From UTCFX2 sp963788145 (GTDB lineage: Bacteria; Chloroflexota; Anaerolineae; Anaerolineales; UBA4823), in the NCBI GenBank assembly GCA_963788145.1, contig CAWBFQ010000003.1:248001-312000 (forward strand): 64,000 nt of DNA, given 5' to 3'. Under the pieces are notes generated by a model. That model searched no databases. It saw only the letters and a list, made by a program, of their open reading frames with translations, and was not told the origin of the DNA. A program made the translations under genes and the position numbers. Shown piece by piece: positions 56,559-64,000 of this stretch. The first letter of the stretch is position 1, and every line of letters begins with the position of its first letter.

Positions 56559-58355
56559 TCAGTTCTGGATGTTCTCGATTACCGGAATAAATTCGAACCG
56601 AGTCACGTCCACCAACCCGAGATCGGAAAGACGCAATTCGGGGATCACAACCAGGGCCATCAGGCTCAGTTGCATGTTGGGGTTGTGCATCTGACAGCCG
56701 CATTGGCGAAACCCCTCCAACACGGTCTCGGCTTGTTGGGCGACCTGATCCGCTCTCCGATTGGACATCAAGCCGGCGATCGGTAGGCTAACCTGTCCGA
56801 TCTCCTTTCCTTCTAACACCACCATTTGTCCACCGCCGATCTGGGCTAATTGATTGGCTGCCACGGCCATGTTCGCTTCGTCTGTTCCCACCACGATCAT
56901 ATGATGGGAGTCATGGGCTACCGTGGATGCGATCGCGCAAGCTTTATTGAGCCCGAAGCCTTGTGCCAAACCGATCTGTACCCGACCAGTTCCTTTGTGT
57001 CGATCAATCACTGCGATCTTGGCGATGTCACGCTCTCGGTCTGCCCGGACAAATCCTGCCGTTACGGGCATTTCCAGGCGCAGGTGCTGCGTTGGCGCTT
57101 GGTTCTCGACCACACCGATCACATTTGCAACCACCCTGTCCGCGTTCGGGGCGGGTAGTTTGAAATCATCTGCGATTAAGGTTTTCCCCAGGTGAACTGA
57201 TTGGATCGCCCACTGCGGATATTGAAAAGCTGGCATTTCGATCAGAAGCTGCTGGTTTCGGGCGATTACTTTGCCGCGGCAAATTACTTCCTCGACCTGA
57301 AATTCTGCCAGGTTGGAGACAAATAATATATCAGCAAAACGACCGGGAGCGATCATCCCAATCTCACGATCCAGGTTGAAATGCTCAGCGGCGTTGATGG
57401 TAGCCATCTGAATTGCGGTAATCGGCGCGATCCCATGCAAGATAGCCTGGCGCACAGCCCGGTCGACATGACCTTCGCAGACCAGGGTTTCGGAATGGGA
57501 ATCATCGGTGCAGAGGATAAAATGGCGCGGGTCTAATTTCATTTCGGTGATTGCCCGCACGCCTTCAGCCACATCGCGCCAACCGGAACCGAAGCGCAGC
57601 ATCACCTTCATTCCCTGCCGAACGCGGACGGCTGCATCCTCCATGCGTGTTCCTTCATGATCGTCCTCAGGACCTCCCGCAACATAGCCATGAAAGGGCA
57701 AGCCTAGATCAGGGGAGGCATAATGACCCCCGATGACTTTGTTTGCCTGGCGGGTTGAGCCCATCGCCGCATGTATCTTCTCGTCGCTATGAAAGACTGC
57801 AGGGAAATTCATCACTTCGCCTAGCCCGATCACACCTGGCCAATGGATCGCTTCGGATACTTCATCCGGTCCGATGCTGGCGCCGGGAGTTTCAAACCCC
57901 GGAGCAGATGGGACGCATGATGGAATTTGAACCCAGACATGGATCGGTTGTTGGGCCGCTTCATCCACCATCAGGCGCACGCCATCCAGTCCGAAGATGT
58001 TCGCAATTTCGTGCGGGTCGACAAACATCGCGGTAGTTCCGTGCGGAATGACTGCCCTTGTAAATTCAGTGACGGTCAGCATGCCTGATTCAATATGCAT
58101 ATGGGCATCCAGCAACCCTGGCGTGAGATATCTTCCGCCCGCATCCAGTATCTGGGTATCCATTCCGATGGTATGAGAGGCATCCGGGCCAACATAGGCA
58201 ATACGATCGCCAGAAACAGCGATATCGATATTGGGGATGATCTCTCCTGATTGTACGCATACCCAGCGACCATTCCGTATGACCAGGTCGGCTGGTTGGC
58301 GCCCCATGGCGACATCCACCAGATTTCGGGTAAAAGATGATATTGTCTCAGTCAT
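56559..58355 (-). CDS. ade: Adenine deaminase
   Basis: 598 residues, the usual size of Ade. Motifs: LDAHMHIESGMLTVTEF, GTTAMFVDPHEIANI, GLGEVMNFPAVFH, VIGGHY, FILCTDDSHSETLV and a C-terminal VVGTDEANMAVAANQLAQIGGG. It converts adenine to hypoxanthine. GGAGACGAG precedes the ATG. Confidence 0.95.
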   Translation of the reverse strand: MTETISSFTRNLVDVAMGRQPADLVIRNGRWVCVQSGEIIPNIDIAVSGDRIAYVGPDASHTIGMDTQILDAGGRYLTPGLLDAHMHIESGMLTVTEFTRAVIPHGTTAMFVDPHEIANIFGLDGVRLMVDEAAQQPIHVWVQIPSCVPSAPGFETPGASIGPDEVSEAIHWPGVIGLGEVMNFPAVFHSDEKIHAAMGSTRQANKVIGGHYASPDLGLPFHGYVAGGPEDDHEGTRMEDAAVRVRQGMKVMLRFGSGWRDVAEGVRAITEMKLDPRHFILCTDDSHSETLVCEGHVDRAVRQAILHGIAPITAIQMATINAAEHFNLDREIGMIAPGRFADILFVSNLAEFQVEEVICRGKVIARNQQLLIEMPAFQYPQWAIQSVHLGKTLIADDFKLPAPNADRVVANVIGVVENQAPTQHLRLEMPVTAGFVRADRERDIAKIAVIDRHKGTGRVQIGLAQGFGLNKACAIASTVAHDSHHMIVVGTDEANMAVAANQLAQIGGGQMVVLEGKEIGQVSLPIAGLMSNRRADQVAQQAETVLEGFRQCGCQMHNPNMQLSLMALVVIPELRLSDLGLVDVTRFEFIPVIENIQN

Positions 58356-58392
58356 CCGCTCGTCTCCTGAGTTAATTTTTTCAATAAATAAT

Positions 58393-59775
58393 TTAGTTCA
58401 GCAGCCGCATGGATGCTCGGTTGTGATGCTCGATAACCACCGGCAGGTCGATCGTGACCATCTCACCCTCTTTGACAATCAAATTTCCACCGACCACGGT
58501 GTAATTCGCTTGCTGCGGGGCGCAAAAAACGCTTGCAGCAACCGGGTCATGTAGTCCGCCGGCAAAGGATAATTGATCGGTGCGCAGAGCGAAGAAATCG
58601 GCGCATTTACCTGCTTCGAGCGATCCAATATCAGTTCTTCCCAGCACTTCTGCGCCCCCACGGGTCGCGATTTCCAACGCCTGGCGGGCAGTCATCAGCG
58701 GTGGGGCTGCATTTCCGGAAAGCGATGCGCCCTGCAGACCGGCTCGCAGCCGGGCTACCATCATCGCCTGGCGGACTTCTTCCAGCAGGTGTGAGCCATC
58801 ATTGCTTGCGGACCCATCGACGCCCAGGCCGACATGCACGCCGTGATGTAGCATCTCCATAATGGGCGCAATTCCCGAAGCCAGTCGCATATTCGAGGTT
58901 GGGCAATGGGCAACGCCGCAAGATGTTTCGTGATATAACTCGATTTCTGCGCTGCTCACATGGACTGAATGGGCAAACCATACATCCGGCCCAATCCAGT
59001 TCACCTCCTCCATATATCCGACCGGACGAAATCCAAATTTCTGCTGGCAGAAGGCTTCTTCATCCTGGGTTTCAGCCAGATGGGTATGCAGATGAACCCC
59101 ATACTCGCGCGCCAACGATGCGGACTGCCGCATCAGATCGCCCGTGACGCTGAAGGGAGAACAGGGCGCCAGCACGACCTAAGTCATTGAGCCTGGATTG
59201 GGATTATGGTAGGTTTCGATCAAACGCTGTAAATCTTGCAGAATTTGATCTTCTTCTTCCACAACGCTATCCGGGGGAAGCCCGCCTTTGCTCTCGCCCA
59301 GGCTCATTGAACCGCGTGATGCATGCAGCCGCAGGCCTACTTCTCGGGCAGCCAGAATTTCATCATCCAATTTGGATCCATTGGGGAAGAGATATAGATG
59401 ATCAGAGGCAGTCGTGCAGCCAGATAAAGCCAATTCTGCCAGCGCAGTCTGGGTTGAAATCCGGATGTCTGCTGGGGTTAGTCGCGCCCAGATGGGGTAA
59501 AGTGTCTTGAGCCAGTTGAAAAGATTGGCGTTCTGAGCGGCTGGAACAGCTCTGGTAAGAGTTTGGTAGAAGTGATGGTGGGTGTTGATTAAGCCCGGCA
59601 GTACGATATGGCCGCTCAAATTCAGGATTTCGTCTGCGTTTTGGGGAAGATCGTTGCTTTGGCCAACTTGGGTAATCATCCCGTCTTGGATAAATAAACC
59701 ACCATCTTCAATTTCTCGACGGTGGTCATCCATAGTAACAAGTATATCGGCATGGCAAATGAGAAGAGAAGTCAT
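58393..59775 (-). CDS. 8-oxoguanine deaminase-like aminohydrolase (one in-frame TAG)
   Basis: One frame of about 461 codons with a single TAG at 59181-59179. The start at 59775 (MTSLLICHADILVTMD) has AAGGA 7 nt upstream. Motifs: LINTHHHFYQTLTRAVP, NLFNWLKTLYPIWARL, ESKGGLPPDSVVEEED, LAPCSPFSVTGDLMRQSA, THLAET and LGVDGSASNDGSHLLEEVRQAM, a close match to the 8-oxoguanine deaminase subgroup and less so to SsnA. Family members normally have Gln-hydrophobic before APCSPFSV, so CAG to TAG fits. It would turn 8-oxoguanine into urate. Confidence 0.86.
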
Positions 59776-59858
59776 TGGCATTCCTTCAATATCCAGTTGA
59801 AAATGGATGGCTACTTGCGCACAACCTGTATAAACTGACTGGGCTTGTTTTCTAAAAT

Positions 59859-59869
59859 TTGTCTGACAA
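59859..59869. promoter_or_regulatory. Palindromic operator candidate A
   Basis: TTGTCTGACAA: perfect 5-bp dyad around a central T. The 5-1-5 form and TNGTNNNACNA-like core are the shape bound by GntR-family repressors. Confidence 0.5.
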
Positions 59870-59903
59870 TCTAGATTTTATCAAAGATTTTCGGTTATGT
59901 CAA

Positions 59904-59914
59904 TTGTCTGACAA
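59904..59914. promoter_or_regulatory. Palindromic operator candidate B
   Basis: Second identical TTGTCTGACAA. The centre-to-centre distance to copy A is 45 bp, about four helical turns. Confidence 0.5.
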
Positions 59915-59998
59915 ATTATTTCGTGGGTTTTGAAAAAATTATTAGAATCTGTTTTAAGGAATTCCTAACCATTCTATTGAATACCCCTGATTGAGTCC

Positions 59999-61046
59999 TC
60001 ATCCACGTCCGTGACGGGCGGCTACTACCTCAGCCATGATTGAAAGGGCGATCTCTTCTGGTTGGATCGAGCCTAAAGCCAAACCGATTGGGGTGTGCAA
60101 TCGCTTAAATTGATTCTCCGGAATTCCTATCTCGCGCAAAGATTGCAAACGGTTCTCATGGGTTTTACGCGACCCAAGTACCCCGATATAGCGCGCCTGG
60201 CTGGCAAGCGCGACTTGTAGGGATGGGTTGTCCAACTTCTCATCATGACTGAGCACTGCTAGGTAGCAAGATTCGTCCAGATTAAGCTTTTTTAAGGTTT
60301 CGGCTGGCCATTCGACGACTAATTCGTCTGCATGGGGAAATCGCTCCCGGGTAGCAAAAGCTGCCCGGGCGTCGACCACAATGGTACGAAAGCCTAATGT
60401 TTTTGCCAACTGCACCAGAGGGATTGCGATATGCACCGCGCCAACCACGATCAGGCGTGCGGGAGGAGCGAAAACCTCGATGAACACAGGAGTCCGTCCT
60501 TCCAGTGTATCCAGCGCTGTCTGACATGCATCCTGGCTTTGGAATTGAGCCTGTGCCAGCAATATCGTCTGTTGATTGACCAATTCTGAAATCCATGTCG
60601 CCTTCGAAAGAACCGTCAGGCCAAACAAGTAGATGTCGCCCGATCAATTCGCCATCCAACACGGTGACCTGTGCCACCATCTGGTTGTCCTGCAACGTTT
60701 TGCTGAGAAGCTCGAAGATTCGGTGTGAATCAGAAGAACCCAGCAATTCGATCAGTACCTGGATCGAACCACCGCAAGTCAGGCCTACATTCCAGGCATC
60801 TTCATCGCTCACCCCATAATTCAGCAGCCTGGGCTTGCCTCTGCGGAATACCTCTTGCGCTTGTTCATAAACTGCCGCCTCAACACAACCCCCGCTTACC
60901 GAGCCAATAATCTCCTCATGATCGGTCATCGCCATTTTTGAGCCCATTGGCCTTAAAGATGAACCGAGAACATCCACTACAGTTGCCAGCACAACCGGTT
61001 TGCTCGCCTCCAGCCAATGATTTATCTGCATCAATATATCACGCAT
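59999..61046 (-). CDS. XdhC/CoxI-family molybdenum cofactor insertion protein (one frameshift)
   Basis: About 345 residues joined. The N-terminal XdhC domain (PVVLATVVDVLGSSLRPMGSKMAM, GSVSGGCVEAAVYEQA, LTCGGSIQVLIE) slips near 60600 into VNQQTILLAQAQF. The C-terminal Rossmann part has APPARLIVVGAVHIAIPLVQLAKTLGF, YIGVLGSRKTHENRL and GLALGSIQPEEIALSIMAEVVA. XdhC binds and inserts the sulfurated Mo cofactor in xanthine dehydrogenase-type enzymes, none of which is in the window. The start overlaps the upstream ORF's stop. Confidence 0.87.
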
Positions 61047-61470
61047 CTTTTTTCTTCCTCAAGTCGTTAATGGTTCGCTTCGCCAGGCTGCTGGCCTGGA
61101 TAATGTTGAATGGCGCCACTGAAATAGCCAAATTCAGAGACCCGTTCTGGCGGTTTGTCTTCAAAACCGGGATTGATTCCAACTCAGTTGCGATCACCAA
61201 CCTGGCAGCGCCAGGTGAATATTCTAATTTATCCAGTCTGGAAGACAAATCGCCGATTATTGTAGCATCTCTTTTCCAGGATTGCCTTGCAACGTCGCGC
61301 TGAAGTGGATTCTGGTTCAAAACCAACGTTTGTTGAACACCGTATTCAATTTTTCGCTTCTGAGATTTGTAGGACGGAGAAGAAATGCAAGCATGATGCT
61401 CTTGATGTTTAGCACAATGAATAATCATATCAATTATGTGGCTACAAATATTATTTGATTTTGATGACAA
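61039..61470 (-). CDS. Hypothetical protein coupled to xdhC
   Basis: 143 codons at most. Its TGA at 61041-61039 overlaps the xdhC ATG region. The last 75 residues (LSSRLDKLEYSPGAARLVIATELESIPVLKTN and beyond) look protein-like, while the first 60 do not, so the real start is probably internal. Family not recognised. Confidence 0.4.
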   Translation of the reverse strand: MSSKSNNICSHIIDMIIHCAKHQEHHACISSPSYKSQKRKIEYGVQQTLVLNQNPLQRDVARQSWKRDATIIGDLSSRLDKLEYSPGAARLVIATELESIPVLKTNRQNGSLNLAISVAPFNIIQASSLAKRTINDLRKKKDA

Positions 61471-61525
61471 TACTTATATTCAATTGATGTATAATCATTT
61501 ATTGAATATTGTCAGGATCGATTCT

Positions 61526-62071
61526 ATGTCACCCATGATTCGCCGCCCATTTCAGTTGGAGTTCACATTGCTCGGTTTTCTGAGCGTCGGTCCATTACAC
61601 GGCTATTCCCTGCATCAGCAACTCAGCAACCAGATCGGACTTGGGCGGGTCTGGCGGGTAAAGCAAAGCCAGCTTTATGCTCTTTTGGAAAAAATGGAAG
61701 GTGCAGGTTTTATCACCAGTGAGGTTCAATCACAGGAACCTTATCCGCCGCGCCGCATCTATTCAATGACCGATACCGGCCAGAAGGCATACCAGGATTG
61801 GGTATCTTCTCCGGTCCAACATCAGTACCTGGTCCGCCAGGTATTCCTGGCAAAACTGTTTTTTGGATTGCGCGAAGGCAAATCCAATGCGAATGAGCTG
61901 ATAGCCGCTCAGCGCCAGGTGTGTCTTCAATGGCTGACGATTCAAATGGACTGTTCAGAAAAGGAAAATACTGAGAACATCTTTGGTGGCCTGGTAGATA
62001 AATATCGTATCTTAAAGATCCAAGCAATGTTGGAATGGTTGGATACTTGCCAGAAATTGCTGTCAGGATGA
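61526..62071 (+). CDS. PadR-family transcriptional regulator
   Basis: About 181 residues. Winged helix: LLGFLSVGPLHGYSLHQQLSNQIGLGRVWRVKQSQLYALLEKMEGAGFI, then RRIYSMTDTGQKAYQDWV (wing) and a C-terminal helical dimerisation domain. The start at 61526 is chosen for a nearby AGGA. It heads a plus-strand unit with the binding protein and permease of an iron/cobalamin-type ABC transporter, which it may control. Confidence 0.85.
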   Translation: MSPMIRRPFQLEFTLLGFLSVGPLHGYSLHQQLSNQIGLGRVWRVKQSQLYALLEKMEGAGFITSEVQSQEPYPPRRIYSMTDTGQKAYQDWVSSPVQHQYLVRQVFLAKLFFGLREGKSNANELIAAQRQVCLQWLTIQMDCSEKENTENIFGGLVDKYRILKIQAMLEWLDTCQKLLSG

Positions 62072-62208
62072 TTGCTGATGCATGTCTGGAGAGAAACTTG
62101 AAAATCAGCGAACAGAATATTTTGAGCGGTGCAGTAAAGGCAATCACTCCTGTGGTTATCGATATAGAAGTTGTCATTAGGACTACCGAAGTCGAGGAAA
62201 TTGTTTAG
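62068..62208 (+). CDS. Small ORF (46 residues) coupled to padR
   Basis: The ATG overlaps the padR stop as ATGA. It encodes 46 residues (MIADACLERNLKISEQN... ending VEEIV), acidic, no hydrophobic segment. Unrecognised. The tight overlap suggests translation, but no homology can be claimed. Confidence 0.35.
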   Translation: MIADACLERNLKISEQNILSGAVKAITPVVIDIEVVIRTTEVEEIV

Positions 62209-62258
62209 ATCTTTACCGTATGAATCCATCTTGATGAGAATAATTGAGGAAAATATTG

Positions 62259-63474
62259 ATGAAACGCTCGAAAGACTTATTGATTTGGATGCTGATGCTG
62301 TTGCTGATCAGCTCTGCCTGTACCGCTGCTCAACCAACCGCGCCAGCCCTAGTAGCCACCCAGGTTGTAGAAAAAACACCAGCGCCAACGCAACTGCCCG
62401 CCTCAATCGAACCAGCGGCCACCAAACCAGAGCCAGCAACTGAGATGCCTGTTGCCTCGGTCGAGCCTGTAGCCGCCCCGTTCATCGTCACCGACGCCCT
62501 TGGGCGTGAGGTAACCTTCCAGAAGTCTCCGCAACGCATTGCAGTCGCGGGTAAGGCGAATCTTCTGGTTGCCGATGCGCTCTATTTATTCCCAGAAGCT
62601 TTAGAACGCCTGGTCGTGTTAGGCAAAGGTTTTCAAGGAACCGGAAACTTCATCGAAGTCGTCGATCCAGCGTATGCTGAAAAAACCACACTGGAAAACG
62701 ATACCGGTCCTGAACAGTATCGCGACAGCGAAACCAGATGTTGTCATCCTGAAAAGCTACCTGGCCGAAACGCTCGGCGCGCCGTTGGAACAAATCGGCA
62801 TCCCCGTGATCTACGTTGATTTTGAAACCCCTGAGCAGTACCAACGTGACCTGCAAAGCCTCGGCCTGCTCTTCCAGGACGAAGCCCGCGCCCAAGAACT
62901 GGCTGAGTTTTATCGCTCAAACGTTGATGCGATCGCTAACAAAGTCGCCGGGTTGACGGATGAGCAAAAACCCAAGGTGCTGCTGCTCTATTACAGTGAT
63001 AAGGATGGCGAAGTCGCTTTCAATGTCCCCCCGATGGGCTGGATCCAGACCATGATGGTCGAAACCGCTGGTGGAAATGCGATTTGGAAAGACGCTAACC
63101 TGGGCAAGGGTTGGACCAAAGTCACCCTGGAGCAGATTGCCGCCTGGGATGCAGACAAGATTTTCATCATCTCCTACTTCAAACCGATAAATGAAGTCCT
63201 GGAAGGGATCAAAGCCGACCCGCAGTGGCAGGAACTGCGTGCTTTCAAAGATGGGCAACTGTATGGATTTGCAAGCGACATGCTGAGTTGGGACCAGGCG
63301 GATCCACGCTGGATACTTGGCCAAATTTGGCTGGCAACCAAGATTCACCCGGACCTTTTCGCCGATCTGGATATCATGGCCGAAGCGAAATCATTCTTCA
63401 CGAAATTTTATGGGCTGAGTGAAACAACTTATGCCGATAAAATCGTACCGCACTTCGCAGGAGATCTACCCTGA
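62259..63474 (+). CDS. Iron/cobalamin-type ABC transporter substrate-binding lipoprotein (one frameshift)
   Basis: About 404 residues. The start at 62259 (MKRSKDLLIWMLMLLLISSACTAA) has GAGGAAA 6 nt upstream and a lipobox SSAC, then a Pro/Thr/Glu-rich linker. The Fhu/BtuF-type domain has IVTDALGREVTFQKSPQRIAVAGKANLLVADAL, a slip near 62718, then AKPDVVILKSYL and IYVDFETPEQYQRDLQSLG. Ligand may be a siderophore, haem or cobalamin. Confidence 0.88.
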
Positions 63475-64000
63475 AATCCTCCGAGGCCAGCCCCGAAAAA
63501 TATTCTAGCGTCTTTCCGATACCGAGCAGTAAGGCCTTGCTTGTCTTGGCTTTGCTGCTGGCTGTCATTATGGGGTTGTCATTGTTTTTTGGCCGCTATC
63601 CCACTCTCGGATTTCTCACTCCTGATCACCTGGCTGGCGATCAATTGGGGCAGAAATTGGTCTGGAATTTACGCCTGCCACGTTTGCTGACGGCCATGCT
63701 GCTGGGAATGTCCCTCGCAGCCGCAGGTGAAGTGTTCCAGATGCTCTTTGGCAATCCGCTGGTCGAGCCGGGCTTCCTGGGCGTCTCGCAGGGAGCGGCG
63801 TTTGGGGCTGCTTTCAGCATTATCTTTCTGAACAACAGCACCTGGCTGGTACAGTCCAGCGCTGCCCTTTTTGCCTTTGTTGGGTTGGGTGCTTCTTACA
63901 TATTGGCGCGGTATGTCCGTTTTGGCGGTTGGGTGCTGCGTTTGATTTTGGCTGGTATAGCTGTTTCGGCCTTATTTTCCTCAGGGCTGGGGATATTGAA
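63471..64000 (+). CDS. FecCD-family ABC transporter permease, 3' end outside window
   Basis: 176 codons to the window edge. The first in-frame plausible start is CTG at 63471, overlapping the upstream TGA as CTGA and preceded by CAGGAG 8 nt away. Motifs: LRLPRLLTAMLLGMSLAAAGEVFQMLFGNPLVEPGFLGVSQGAAFG, the FecCD signature. Together with the upstream lipoprotein it forms an importer; the ATPase should follow beyond 64000. Confidence 0.88.
   Translation, partial: MKSSEASPEKYSSVFPIPSSKALLVLALLLAVIMGLSLFFGRYPTLGFLTPDHLAGDQLGQKLVWNLRLPRLLTAMLLGMSLAAAGEVFQMLFGNPLVEPGFLGVSQGAAFGAAFSIIFLNNSTWLVQSSAALFAFVGLGASYILARYVRFGGWVLRLILAGIAVSALFSSGLGIL

Larger units (their letters stand above)
59782..59998. 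other. 217-bp regulatory region upstream of the deaminase operon
   Basis: No gene. AT-rich, containing two copies of the palindrome TTGTCTGACAA. Confidence 0.6.

Noticed and set aside
48429..59181. Reassignment of TAA/TAG to glutamine
   Set aside because: Most genes here end normally at TAA, TAG or TGA, with the next gene starting at once. Only a few isolated stops lie in coding sequence.

Overview
The window looks like chromosomal DNA from a Gram-positive-type (monoderm), probably anaerobic bacterium. The Chloroflexota, class Anaerolineae, is my best guess. This rests on gene style and order (DUF11/sortase surface protein, lipoproteins, paired BMP-type ABC transporters, complex-I-like membrane genes), not on a marker phylogeny. 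I see no tRNA, rRNA, CRISPR array or insertion sequence.

Layout. 1-3563 (minus strand): gatC, gatA and a large polytopic membrane protein cut by the window start. 3.8-11.8 kb (plus): acyl-CoA dehydrogenase, an ArnT/PMT-like membrane glycosyltransferase, a small membrane protein, a three-gene biotin-dependent acyl-CoA carboxylase and a CYTH protein. 11.8-13.7 kb (minus): murI, a class I glutamine amidotransferase-like hydrolase and rplS. 13.9-18.0 kb (plus): PfkB kinase, parA, parB and a metal-dependent amidohydrolase. 18.0-24.6 kb (minus): a DUF11-LPxTG-sortase fusion, selB carrying an in-frame repeat insertion, and a coiled-coil protein. 24.6-40.1 kb (minus): three complex-I-antiporter-like membrane genes, a beta-propeller lipoprotein, a hydantoinase, a DUF2270 protein, an SLC13-type transporter, a SWIM-SNF2 ATPase and a PLP enzyme. 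40.2-61.5 kb (minus): a glycosyltransferase, threonine synthase, two complete BMP-type nucleoside/purine ABC transporters, carbamate kinase, two transcarbamoylases (one YgeW-like), a GntR regulator, adenine deaminase, 8-oxoguanine deaminase and XdhC. 61.5-64.0 kb (plus): PadR regulator and an iron/cobalamin-type ABC transporter.

The 30-61 kb part reads as a purine/hydantoin catabolic island. BMP transporters import purines or nucleosides. Adenine and 8-oxoguanine deaminases feed hypoxanthine and urate. XdhC points to a molybdenum purine hydroxylase encoded elsewhere. Hydantoinase, YgeW-like transcarbamoylase and carbamate kinase would then harvest ATP from carbamoyl intermediates. This resembles the E. 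coli yge/hyuA/ssnA urate island in content but not in order.

The sequence carries about 22 single-base frameshifts and four in-frame stops inside otherwise well conserved genes, including the normally essential rplS and gatC. I read most of these as sequencing or assembly errors, so broken genes are annotated as whole CDS with the break positions stated.
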